NCBI GenBank assembly: GCA_050297015.1
Contig: JBNKRZ010000024.1
Coordinates: 62,001 to 126,000 of the forward strand
Direction: 5' to 3'
DNA length: 64,000 nt
From: JACKJA01 sp050297015
GTDB taxonomy: Bacteria; Pseudomonadota; Alphaproteobacteria; Micavibrionales; Micavibrionaceae
Each line of letters starts with the position of its first letter. Within the stretch, counting starts at the first letter, position 1. Positions 1 through 6,656 of the stretch are shown here, piece by piece. The translations under genes and the position numbers were made by a program. The notes under the pieces were generated by a model that made no database searches, had not been told where the DNA came from, and saw only the letters and a program-made list of their open reading frames with translations.

Positions 1-1
1 C

Positions 2-307
2 GATATACCGCCGAATGCAAACCGCAGCTATGCCACGCCCAGAGAGGTTTCATTTTTTGAGTATGTCGAAAAATGGACACGCTGGTGCGATGCCGACGAA
101 GCCCGCGTCATTTGGCGGCGGGCTTGTCGGAAGCCTTGGAAGGTCATTGAGTATGAACTCAAAATCTCCGAGACGACCGGACGGCGCAGGTTGAATTACG
201 GGATTATGAAGATCGTGGCAAAACTCAACGCACATGATCCTGAAGGCGTAATCATCAAAACCTATCCAACCTATCAAGATATTGATTTAAAGGAGAAAAA
301 AACGTGA
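2..307 (+). CDS. C-terminal part of an unidentified phage protein (5' end outside window)
   Basis: The frame starting at base 2 is open from the window edge to a TGA at 305-307, giving at least 101 residues. The fragment is rich in aromatic and basic residues (FEYVEKWTRW, then IWRRACRKPWK) and ends in a Lys-rich tail. It has no signal or membrane segment. Its stop overlaps a GTG start (GTGA) and it lies just upstream of the small terminase, so it is probably an early-to-late transition gene of the same prophage. I do not recognise the family, and the missing N-terminus prevents a better call. The reading frame is supported by its coupling to the next gene and by continuous sensible composition. 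Confidence 0.55.
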   Translation, partial: DIPPNANRSYATPREVSFFEYVEKWTRWCDADEARVIWRRACRKPWKVIEYELKISETTGRRRLNYGIMKIVAKLNAHDPEGVIIKTYPTYQDIDLKEKKT

Positions 308-468
308 CCGCATCCGTCAGGGATATTGTTGGAGGTTTTTTTGCCGTTTTAGGGCATCATAAATGCCATGGTCGGGAGAGATACGCGCTCCCCAGAAATA
401 GACCAAAAAAACTCCCCCAAAATGGCAAAGAAAAATCAAAGCGAACATGGGCTTCTCACCCAGACTGA
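304..468 (+). CDS. Possible small overlapping phage ORF (54 aa)
   Basis: A GTG start overlaps the upstream stop as GTGA and has a strong Shine-Dalgarno (AAGGAG) about 9 bases upstream, which is better than the ribosome site of the small terminase that follows. The product would be a very basic 54-residue protein (many Arg, Lys, Pro) running 47 bases into the terminase gene in another frame. It could instead be a leader peptide that carries ribosomes to the terminase start at 422, which lacks its own good ribosome site. There is no recognisable domain; the call rests on the start signal only. Confidence 0.3.
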   Translation: MTASVRDIVGGFFAVLGHHKCHGRERYALPRNRPKKLPQNGKEKSKRTWASHPD

Positions 469-964
469 TTATGCTGCACGGCGCGGCGTTTCCCGTCAGT
501 ATGTCAGCAAGCTCGTCAAGGAAGGCGTTCTGCCGCTGATCGATGGCAAGGTCAATCCGGTACAGGCCGATGCCATATTGGAAGCCCGCCGCGAACCCTC
601 CCGCCAAACACATCAACAGCGACAAGAACACCAAGCCGCCATTGTTGGAGAAAGCGGGCAGCGCCGGACAATATCCAATGCCGAGCTGCCGACCATCTTG
701 CTGAAAACCAAGATCAAGTCAGAAACCGAAAAGGCAAAGCTGCTGGAGATCAAAGCCAATGTTGAAGCTGGAAAATATGTCGATATTGACGATGTCCGCG
801 CGGCAGCTTTCAAACAGGGACGGATCGTCCGCGACAGTATTTTGATCATTGCTGATCGGCTGGCTCCAGTGCTGGCCAATATGAGCAATGTCGATGAAAT
901 TCATAAACTCCTGACCGAAGAGCATAACAAGGCTCTGGAGGTCATTTCCAAACAGCCGATTTGA
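422..964 (+). CDS. Phage terminase small subunit-like DNA-binding protein (Nu1 type)
   Basis: This 180-residue protein begins with a Lys-rich segment and then a helix-turn-helix (LTQTDYAARRGVSRQYVSKL, about residues 12-31) followed by a winged-helix-like GVLPLIDGKVNP stretch. That is the arrangement of Nu1-like small terminase subunits, which bind phage DNA at the packaging site. A charged helical C-terminal half (KIKSETEKAKLLEIKANVE) would mediate oligomerisation and contact with the large subunit. I chose the ATG at 422 because it gives the usual compact N-terminus, although an in-frame ATG at 368 exists and neither has a strong ribosome site. The stop overlaps the TTG start of the methyltransferase gene. 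The large subunit is unusually far away, at 4547, separated by two methyltransferases and two reverse-strand genes. Confidence 0.7.
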   Translation: MAKKNQSEHGLLTQTDYAARRGVSRQYVSKLVKEGVLPLIDGKVNPVQADAILEARREPSRQTHQQRQEHQAAIVGESGQRRTISNAELPTILLKTKIKSETEKAKLLEIKANVEAGKYVDIDDVRAAAFKQGRIVRDSILIIADRLAPVLANMSNVDEIHKLLTEEHNKALEVISKQPI

Positions 965-2133
965 ATGTGGATAGTAATACCCCGACAGTGTTGTCCCTCT
1001 GTTCTGGAGCGGGCGGGCTTGAGCTTGGACTTAAGCTCGCAGTGCCTGGATGCAGAACCGTTTGTTATGTCGAGGGGGAAGCCTATGCCGCCGCGCAGCT
1101 TGCAGCGCGCATGGAAGATGAAACCATGGATGCAGCTCCTGTCTGGTCTGACGTTAAAACCTTCGACCCAGAGCCGTGGCGTGGATGCGTGGATATCCTC
1201 ACTGCAGGATATCCGTGCCAACCGTTCTCAATCGCCGGATCCAAACGCGCCGAAAAAGACCCCCGACACCTCTGGCCGTACATCAAGGATATTGTCGGCG
1301 TTATCGAACCAGAGCTTTGTTTCTTTGAAAACGTCTCTCACCACCTACGTCTGGGCTTCCAGCAAGTCCATGACGACTTACGATCAATGGGTTACAGCGT
1401 TGCGGCGGGCTTGTTTACGGCGGAAGAAGTCGGTGCGCCGCATAAGCGAGAACGCTTATTCATCCTGGCCTACCGTGACCGCGACCGATGCCTCAGTGAA
1501 CACGGCACGGCCTGCGGAGAAAATGATCCGCAAGGACGGTCGCAATGTGCTGCGGACACCATCGCTGGCGGAGACGGTCATGCAACCGGCCGACTTCCCG
1601 TACACGAAACAGGATCTAGAAAAACAGAAATCCGGTCAGGATTACAAGACGGCGAAAGTCCAGTGGCCGACACCTCGGGCGCACGAGCCAGGGTCGAACA
1701 AACCGCCGTTCAGCAAGGGGCTGTCACAGACGGCACGGCAATGGCTGACCCCGCGGGTGAGCGAGAGTGGCGAGAAACAGGAAACCTTCCTGAAGCGGAT
1801 GAACGACCGGACGGACGAAGTCCACAGCTCTCTGACGGCGCAAGCCAAAGCATGGCCAACGCCATGCGCTCGGGACTGGAAGGATTCCCCAGGTATGAAC
1901 GACCGGAAAACCCAGCAGATATCGTTACCGTTTCTGGCTTTCCGATCTGGCCACCATCCCCAGGCGACCGAGAGCAATGGGGATATGTCGCAGATGCGTT
2001 TAAACCCGCTGTTCACCGAATGGCTGATGGGATGGCCTTTCGGGTGGACAGACTTCGGCTCTGTGGAAACGGAGTGGTGCCACTGGTGGCAGCTTATGCG
2101 TTCCGAATTTTGCTCGCTGCTCTCCGTGCATGA
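961..2133 (+). CDS. Phage DNA (cytosine-5) methyltransferase
   Basis: The 390-residue product carries the C5-methylase motifs in order: motif I LCSGAGGLELGL (13-24), the catalytic PCQ with Cys86 (GYPCQPFSIAG), ENV (123-125), KRERLF (162-167), and a C-terminal GNGVVP motif near residue 370. It would transfer a methyl group from S-adenosylmethionine to cytosine in phage DNA, probably protecting it from host restriction. The start is a TTG overlapping the small-terminase stop. Residues 170-300, where the target-recognition region should be, are low in hydrophobics and rich in Gly, Asp, Arg and Ala, with repeated VADT/MADP/MANA-like steps. Exactly this stretch is also open in the +1 frame and encodes a recognisable phage protein there, which probably constrains its composition. 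Confidence 0.85.
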   Translation: MNVDSNTPTVLSLCSGAGGLELGLKLAVPGCRTVCYVEGEAYAAAQLAARMEDETMDAAPVWSDVKTFDPEPWRGCVDILTAGYPCQPFSIAGSKRAEKDPRHLWPYIKDIVGVIEPELCFFENVSHHLRLGFQQVHDDLRSMGYSVAAGLFTAEEVGAPHKRERLFILAYRDRDRCLSEHGTACGENDPQGRSQCAADTIAGGDGHATGRLPVHETGSRKTEIRSGLQDGESPVADTSGARARVEQTAVQQGAVTDGTAMADPAGEREWRETGNLPEADERPDGRSPQLSDGASQSMANAMRSGLEGFPRYERPENPADIVTVSGFPIWPPSPGDREQWGYVADAFKPAVHRMADGMAFRVDRLRLCGNGVVPLVAAYAFRILLAALRA

Positions 2134-2152
2134 ACGGCACATCGCATCGTAA
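965..2152 (+). CDS. Alternate-frame WPTP-repeat protein overlapping the cytosine methyltransferase
   Basis: A second 395-codon frame runs through essentially the whole methyltransferase gene, shifted by +1, from an ATG at 965 to a TAA at 2150-2152. Its product is not random: it has spaced WPTxxAxD-type repeats (SWPTVTATDAS, WPTPRAHEPGS, WLTPRVSESGE, WPTPCARDWKD) and ends with LNPLFTEWLMGWPFGWTD. From memory, this repeat plus MGxPxGWT ending is characteristic of phage proteins encoded beside or overlapping Dcm genes. Both frames therefore look like maintained protein sequence. It could be expressed from its own ATG, by frameshifting from the Dcm frame, or be a fossil of a second methylase C-terminus. 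No separate ribosome site is evident beyond coupling to the small-terminase stop. Confidence 0.5.
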   Translation: MWIVIPRQCCPSVLERAGLSLDLSSQCLDAEPFVMSRGKPMPPRSLQRAWKMKPWMQLLSGLTLKPSTQSRGVDAWISSLQDIRANRSQSPDPNAPKKTPDTSGRTSRILSALSNQSFVSLKTSLTTYVWASSKSMTTYDQWVTALRRACLRRKKSVRRISENAYSSWPTVTATDASVNTARPAEKMIRKDGRNVLRTPSLAETVMQPADFPYTKQDLEKQKSGQDYKTAKVQWPTPRAHEPGSNKPPFSKGLSQTARQWLTPRVSESGEKQETFLKRMNDRTDEVHSSLTAQAKAWPTPCARDWKDSPGMNDRKTQQISLPFLAFRSGHHPQATESNGDMSQMRLNPLFTEWLMGWPFGWTDFGSVETEWCHWWQLMRSEFCSLLSVHERHIAS

Positions 2153-2180
2153 TCCTGTGTTGCGGGATTGTTGCGGGTTT

Positions 2181-2298
2181 TGTCAACCAAGTGCCGAATT
2201 GTCAACCAGAGCGATCCTGTCAACCAAGAGGAAATCAAGTCGAAAGATTATCTAAAGAAATCAAAGGGTTGAATCCGATGTTCTGTCAACCTGTCAAC
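2181..2298 (+). repeat. Five TGTCAACC-type short direct repeats
   Basis: The octamer TGTCAACC occurs at 2181, 2200, 2218 and 2284, with a fifth copy differing in the last base at 2292. The first three are spaced by 19 and 18 bases, and the last two are adjacent. All lie in the 275-base gene-free stretch between the two methyltransferase genes. Such phased short repeats can be protein-binding sites, for example packaging or replication sites or an operator for the downstream ParB-domain protein. No function can be assigned from sequence. Confidence 0.5.
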
Positions 2299-2427
2299 TA
2301 AGTTGCGAGGTCTGACGCTAAAAAACAAACGCGCGTTCGCCGCCCGTATCCGTTCGCCGCCCACAGTACCTTTTTTATTTTTGCGCTCTCGCGCAACAAC
2401 CCGAGCAACATGAAAGCAGAGTGAAAA

Positions 2428-3678
2428 ATGCACGAACTCAAGGTCGAGTATCGATCAATAAATGATGTCACCCCCTACGAGGGGAACGCCCGCGCACACA
2501 GCGAGCAGCAGATCAAACAAATCGAACGCTCCATCATGCGGTGGGGCTTCTATAATCCGATCAAGGTAGACCAGAACGGTATTATTATCGCCGGACACGG
2601 TCGCCTCAAAGCTGCACAAAACCTCGGGCTTAAAGAGGTTCCGGTCATCGCTGTTCACTGTGAGACCGAGGCCGACCGTCGTGCGCTCACCATCGTTGAC
2701 AACAGCATTGCCGAGAACGCTACGTGGGACGAACAGTTATTGAAGATCGAGGCAGAGTTTCTTCGGGAGGTCGAGGACTTCGATTTAGAAGATTTGGCAC
2801 TCGATCCAGTGTTTCTTGATGAGCTGTTACTGTCAGACGACAGTGACGACCAGGATGAAGGCGAAGAAGAAAACGTGCCAGAGCCACCGGACGATCCGGT
2901 GTCACGCTTAGGTGATCTGTGGTTATGCGGCAGGCATAAGGTGCTGTGCGGTGACTCCACAAAGAAAGAGGATTACGAGAAGCTCTTTGGGGCGGAGGAT
3001 CTGGCCGACATGGTGTTTACCGACCCCCCGTATAACGTGAATTATGGCCGGACAGAGGAGACACGCGCCCGTGGTAAGGGCAAGAAAATAAAAGGCCGTG
3101 AAATTAAAAACGATAATCTGGGCGCGGCATTCGGCAAATTCCTCTCCGATTTATGCGCCCTGGCACTCGAATATACCAAAGGCGCCATTTACATCTGCAT
3201 GTCCGGCAGCGAAATGGCCAATCTGGAAAAGGCGTTTACGGAGAATGGCGGTCACGTTTCCACGCAGATTATATGGGCAAAAAACCATTACACGCTCGGC
3301 TGGTCTGATTATCACAAGCAATATGAGCCGATTATGTACGGCTGGCGCAAAGGCAACGACCATTACTGGTGCGGTGCGCGAGATCAAAGCGACTTGTGGC
3401 ACGTAAACCGCCCACAGGTTAACACCGTCCATCCGACAATGAAGCCGGTCGCGTTGGTCGAAAAGGCGATCCTCAATTCCAGCAAAACGCAGGATATTAT
3501 CCTCGATCCGTTTGGCGGATCCGGCACGACTATGATTGCTGCGGAAAATACGGGGCGTTATGCGCGTCTGATCGAGCTTGACCCCAAATACGTGGACGTG
3601 ATTGTCGAACGCTGGCAAGAAGCCACAGGAAAAACGGCCATCCACGCTGATACGGGGAAGCCGTTTGGGAAGGAGTGA
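2428..3678 (+). CDS. ParB-domain DNA methyltransferase (N4/N6 class)
   Basis: The 416-residue protein fuses an N-terminal ParB/sulfiredoxin-like domain (about 1-110, with GHGRLKAAQNLG and NPIKVDQNG) to a beta-class amino methyltransferase. The catalytic motif TDPPYNVNYG lies near residue 198, and the SAM-binding LDPFGGSGTTMIAAE motif follows near residue 355, so the order is DPPY before FxGxG. An acidic linker (about 128-158) joins the domains. The enzyme would methylate adenine or N4-cytosine in phage DNA, and this architecture is common in prophages near the terminase. A GAAAG-rich stretch precedes the ATG. It ends 4 bases from a convergent small gene. Confidence 0.88.
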   Translation: MHELKVEYRSINDVTPYEGNARAHSEQQIKQIERSIMRWGFYNPIKVDQNGIIIAGHGRLKAAQNLGLKEVPVIAVHCETEADRRALTIVDNSIAENATWDEQLLKIEAEFLREVEDFDLEDLALDPVFLDELLLSDDSDDQDEGEEENVPEPPDDPVSRLGDLWLCGRHKVLCGDSTKKEDYEKLFGAEDLADMVFTDPPYNVNYGRTEETRARGKGKKIKGREIKNDNLGAAFGKFLSDLCALALEYTKGAIYICMSGSEMANLEKAFTENGGHVSTQIIWAKNHYTLGWSDYHKQYEPIMYGWRKGNDHYWCGARDQSDLWHVNRPQVNTVHPTMKPVALVEKAILNSSKTQDIILDPFGGSGTTMIAAENTGRYARLIELDPKYVDVIVERWQEATGKTAIHADTGKPFGKE

Positions 3679-3682
3679 TTAA

Positions 3683-3895
3683 TTATGCACGTTGGATGGC
3701 GATAGCCGCACCGTATAATGCGGTGGCTTGCTTGAGCATATCCTCAATGCCGATGGATGTGCCGATTGCCTGATTGATTTCGCCTTGGTTTATGGCCGCG
3801 ACCGCTTCACTGGCGCGGACGTTGGCCTCGTACAAAAGTTTTTCAAGAGCCTCTAAATTGGCTTTGATGGTGGTTTTTTTCAGTTCGATATCCAT
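3683..3895 (-). CDS. Small helical phage protein (70 aa), unknown
   Basis: The product starts MDIELKK and is almost entirely predicted helix rich in Ala, Glu and Lys. It has no Cys, membrane segment or known motif. I chose the start at 3895 because an AGAAAGGA ribosome site precedes it; an upstream in-frame start would add 20 residues lacking this signal. Its upstream region contains a 37-base element repeated almost exactly upstream of the next reverse-strand gene (4047-4403), so the two are probably co-regulated though separately transcribed. They form a small reverse-strand island inside the late operon, as expected for moron-type or regulatory genes. Function unknown. Confidence 0.6.
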   Translation of the reverse strand: MDIELKKTTIKANLEALEKLLYEANVRASEAVAAINQGEINQAIGTSIGIEDMLKQATALYGAAIAIQRA

Positions 3896-3919
3896 GGTTT
3901 TTCCTTTCTGTTTATAGAT

Positions 3920-3956
3920 ACATGAACGCTTGGAAACGCAGTGAAGTCCAGCCAAA
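3920..3956 (-). promoter_or_regulatory. Upstream element shared by two reverse-strand genes, copy A
   Basis: Bases 3920-3956 (starting ACATGAACGCTTG, ending GTGAAGTCCAGCCAAA) match 4449-4486 with few differences. Each copy lies 25-50 bases upstream of the start codon of a reverse-strand gene. Read on the minus strand, the core is CTGGACTTCA followed by CAAGCGTTCATG. A shared promoter or operator is the simplest reading. Confidence 0.5.
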
Positions 3957-3982
3957 AACGCATCAAAAGATGCGTTTTTTTT
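3954..3982. terminator. Bidirectional hairpin terminator
   Basis: ACGCATC and GATGCGT pair perfectly around an AAAA loop. The plus strand continues into eight T, and the minus strand into five T. It lies in the gene-free stretch between the two reverse-strand genes and could stop transcription from either side, including the reverse-strand transcript of 4047-4403. Confidence 0.65.
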
Positions 3983-4009
3983 AGTCTCCTGTCCGTTGTT
4001 GATGCACCT

Positions 4010-4047
4010 ACGGTGTCCGGTCTAAAAAACCGGACACCGTGTTTTTT
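4010..4047 (+). terminator. Strong hairpin with T-run
   Basis: An 11-base perfect stem (ACGGTGTCCGG with CCGGACACCGT) with a 9-base loop is followed on the plus strand by G and six T. The T-run touches the stop codon of the reverse-strand gene at 4047. It probably terminates plus-strand transcripts before the large terminase. On the minus strand it lacks a T-run. Confidence 0.55.
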
Positions 4048-4403
4048 CAGGCGGATTCTTGGGTTTTTTCTTCTTCTTTGGCCTCGATTTTATAGGCCGT
4101 TTCTCCGCTGGGTGTCCGCGTAAATTTGCTGATCAAATACGGAGAGTTCTTTGTGGCCATTTCTTTGGCGAGGTTTGAACGCCGTCCTCGGGATACGTGC
4201 GTTCCTTTCCAGCCAAATTCGGCCACCATTTCGGCGTCAGTCGCTCCGTCAGGGCGTTGGAGCATGTTAATAAAACGCTCCTTCACATCGCTTTTACGGG
4301 GCTGCTTTTCGGCCTTGGCTTTGGGTTGAGGCTTTTTCTCAGCCGTTTTGGCCTGGGTTTTTGCCTTGGGCTTTACGGTCTTGGTTTTTGCGGTCTTTGT
4401 CAT
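4047..4403 (-). CDS. Lys/Ala-rich protein with DUF3489-like winged-helix domain
   Basis: The 118-residue protein has a histone-like N-terminal half (about 1-38) of Lys, Ala, Thr and Pro. A compact domain follows (KERFINMLQRPDGATDAEMVAEFGW onwards, split here by my reading at about 42-66). The RPDGAT-xxE-xxxxFGW pattern and the closing YKIE strand recall DUF3489 proteins, which look like small winged-helix DNA binders in alphaproteobacterial prophages and plasmids. The start has a GAAAGGGA ribosome site. Its upstream region carries the second copy of the shared element. A DNA-binding regulatory or nucleoid-like role is inferred; the family match is by pattern only. Confidence 0.6.
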   Translation of the reverse strand: MTKTAKTKTVKPKAKTQAKTAEKKPQPKAKAEKQPRKSDVKERFINMLQRPDGATDAEMVAEFGWKGTHVSRGRRSNLAKEMATKNSPYLISKFTRTPSGETAYKIEAKEEEKTQESA

Positions 4404-4448
4404 CGTTTTTCCCTTTCATTTGAATGACTTGTGCATCGTTGCACGATC

Positions 4449-4486
4449 ACATGAACGCTTGAAAAAACGCTGAAGTCCAGTCAAAT
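4449..4486 (-). promoter_or_regulatory. Upstream element shared by two reverse-strand genes, copy B
   Basis: This is the second copy of the element at 3920-3956 (ACATGAACGCTTG ... TGAAGTCCAGTCAAAT). On the minus strand a TTGACT hexamer overlaps its upstream end and could serve as a -35 box. It lies about 46 bases upstream of the ATG at 4403. Confidence 0.5.
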
Positions 4487-4546
4487 CAGGATCATTTCAT
4501 TGCTTTAAAGAGCGCCCCGCACCGATAAAAATTCAACACATGATGC

Positions 4547-6442
4547 ATGAAAAAACCAAACGCAGACCACGTTTTTGGGACAGCGTTCAGACGTGGAATC
4601 ACGCCCGATCCGATCTTGACCGTTTCCGAATGGGCAGATGAGTACAGACGGTTATCGAGTAAAGCCTCCGCCGAACCTGGCCCATGGAGAACAAGCCGGA
4701 CTCCTTATCTGAAGGAGATCATGGACAGCCTTTCTCCGTATTCCAATGTGGAACGGGTCGTGTTCATGAAAGGCTCCCAGCTCGGGGCGACCGAATGCGG
4801 CAATAACTGGATCGGGTTTGTCATCCATCACACGCCAGGGCCGATGTTATCGGTGCTGCCGACCGTGGAGATGGCCAAGCGGACATCCAAACAACGGCTG
4901 GATCCGCTTATTGATGAAAGTCCGGCGTTACGCGAACGGATCAAGCCTGCCAGGTCAAGGGACAGTGGCAATACGATCCTGACCAAAGAATTTCAGGGCG
5001 GCGTTCTGATTTTGACAGGAGCCAACAGTGCAACGGGGCTTCGCTCCATGCCTGTGCGGTTTTTATTTCTGGACGAGATCGACGCCTATCCTGGCGACAT
5101 CGACGATGAAGGCGATCCGGTGGCACTGGCCGAAGCCAGAACGCGGACGTTTTCACGGCGCAAGATTTTTCTGGTCTCTACGCCGACCATCAGGGGCATA
5201 TCCCGCATTGAGCGGGAATATGAAATGACGGATCAACGCCGTTATTTTGTGCCTTGCCCTGAATGCGGCACCAGCCAATGGCTCAAATTCGAGCAGTTAA
5301 AATGGCCAAAAGACCAGCCGGAACTCGCCAGATACGAGTGTGAGCACTGCGGCTTTATGATCGAAGAGCACCACAAAACGTGGATGCTCGACAACGGTTA
5401 TTGGGAAGCCACAGCCGAAGGTGACGGCAAGACGGCAGGATTTCACCTGTCCTCGCTGTATTCGCCTGTCGGCTGGCGATCCTGGGCGAATATCGCCAAA
5501 GCATGGAAAGACGCACAAGGGTCTGACGCCAATATCAAAGCCTTCAAAAATACCGAGCTTGGAGAAACATTCGTGGAATCAGGCGAAGCACCAGACTGGC
5601 AGCGGTTATACGACCGCCGCGAGGATTACAAGTTTGGCTTGGTGCGTAAAGGCGCCTTGTTCATTACGGCCGGTGCGGATGTGCAGAAAGACCGCATTGA
5701 GGTTTCCGTTTGGGGCTGGGGGCGTGAAAAAGAAAGCTGGCTGGTCGAGCACCGCGTGCTGGAGGGCGATACGTCCCGCGAGGATGTGTGGAACCGCCTT
5801 ACAAAAATGATCGGTGAGAGCTGGCATCATGAAGACGGTTGCGAATTAAAACTGAGCCGGATCGCTGTTGATAGCGGTTATGCCACCCAAGAGGTTTACG
5901 ATTGGGTTCGCAAGCAGTCGCCATCGTTTGTCATTGCCGTCAAAGGTGTTCAGCGTGGCGCGGCTCTGGTCGGCATGGCCAACGCCGTCGATACGACCGC
6001 CGATGGCAAAAAGTTCCGGCGCGGCATCAAAATCCGGCCTGTTTGCGGTCATATCGCCAAGCTGGAGCTGTTCGGTAATCTACGGAAAAACCCTCCGACA
6101 GAAGAGTCCGGCGACCCGTATCCGCCTGGTTACGTTCACTTGCCAAAAGTGGACGAGGAATTTGTGAAGCAGATGTGTTCCGAGCAACTGGTCACAAAAC
6201 GCAACCGTGCTGGCTATGCCGTGCGGGAGTGGCAAAAAACACGGGAGCGGAACGAGGCTCTGGACTGTTACGTCTATGCCCGCGCCGCAGCCTCCATTCA
6301 CGGCCTTGACCGTTTCAGTGAGCGGCACTGGAAAGAGATGGAAAATCATCTCACCACCACCGTCGCCCACAAAGACGATCCCAAGCCAAAAACCACAAAG
6401 CCAAGCGGACGGCGTGTCCGCAGCAGAGGAATCCGAAAATGA
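4547..6442 (+). CDS. Phage terminase large subunit (GpA family)
   Basis: The 631-residue protein matches lambda gpA-type terminases, which pump DNA into the prohead and cut concatemers. A Walker A-like loop KGSQLGATE lies at 75-83 and the Walker B LFLDEIDAYP at 173-182. A zinc ribbon (PCPECG ... YECEHCG) follows at about 237-270. The C-terminal nuclease half begins near residue 370 (ADVQKDRIEVSVWGWG) and includes the acidic IAVDSGYAT motif. The Arg/Lys-rich tail ends in an ATGA overlap with gpW. No convincing ribosome site precedes the ATG at 4547, and a second ATG sits four bases earlier in another frame. Length and motif order are typical of the family. Confidence 0.93.
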   Translation: MKKPNADHVFGTAFRRGITPDPILTVSEWADEYRRLSSKASAEPGPWRTSRTPYLKEIMDSLSPYSNVERVVFMKGSQLGATECGNNWIGFVIHHTPGPMLSVLPTVEMAKRTSKQRLDPLIDESPALRERIKPARSRDSGNTILTKEFQGGVLILTGANSATGLRSMPVRFLFLDEIDAYPGDIDDEGDPVALAEARTRTFSRRKIFLVSTPTIRGISRIEREYEMTDQRRYFVPCPECGTSQWLKFEQLKWPKDQPELARYECEHCGFMIEEHHKTWMLDNGYWEATAEGDGKTAGFHLSSLYSPVGWRSWANIAKAWKDAQGSDANIKAFKNTELGETFVESGEAPDWQRLYDRREDYKFGLVRKGALFITAGADVQKDRIEVSVWGWGREKESWLVEHRVLEGDTSREDVWNRLTKMIGESWHHEDGCELKLSRIAVDSGYATQEVYDWVRKQSPSFVIAVKGVQRGAALVGMANAVDTTADGKKFRRGIKIRPVCGHIAKLELFGNLRKNPPTEESGDPYPPGYVHLPKVDEEFVKQMCSEQLVTKRNRAGYAVREWQKTRERNEALDCYVYARAAASIHGLDRFSERHWKEMENHLTTTVAHKDDPKPKTTKPSGRRVRSRGIRK

Positions 6443-6648
6443 GCGATTTGGAAGATGCCCAGGCAAAGCTGACGAATGTCCGTAAGGCCATCGATGCTGT
6501 TTTGCTGGGTGGACAAAAGGTCGTTTACGAAGGCCGTGAGGTCACGCAAGCCGATCTGGAGTCCTTACAAAAACTGGAAGCCCGCTATGAAGCCAAAGTT
6601 GCCCGCAAAGGCAGAGGCATTCGTGCGCGTGGCGGCACACCCCTTTAG
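6439..6648 (+). CDS. Head-tail joining protein (gpW-like)
   Basis: This 69-residue protein overlaps the terminase stop by four bases. It has the alpha/beta pattern of lambda gpW: an N-terminal helix, VVYEGREVTQADLESLQKLEARYEA in the middle (read as about 29-53), then a basic tail. gpW plugs the portal and stabilises packaged DNA. Its place between large terminase and portal is the canonical one. Confidence 0.8.
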   Translation: MSDLEDAQAKLTNVRKAIDAVLLGGQKVVYEGREVTQADLESLQKLEARYEAKVARKGRGIRARGGTPL

Positions 6649-6656
6649 GAGATCAT

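Noticed and set aside
961..2152. Frameshift error splitting one methylase gene.
   Set aside because: The first frame already contains all methylase motifs to the C-terminus, so no frame correction is needed; the second frame is additional.
2181..2298. TGTCAACC array considered as a CRISPR.
   Set aside because: Repeats are only 8 bases, spacers are 10-11 bases and irregular, and there are no cas genes.
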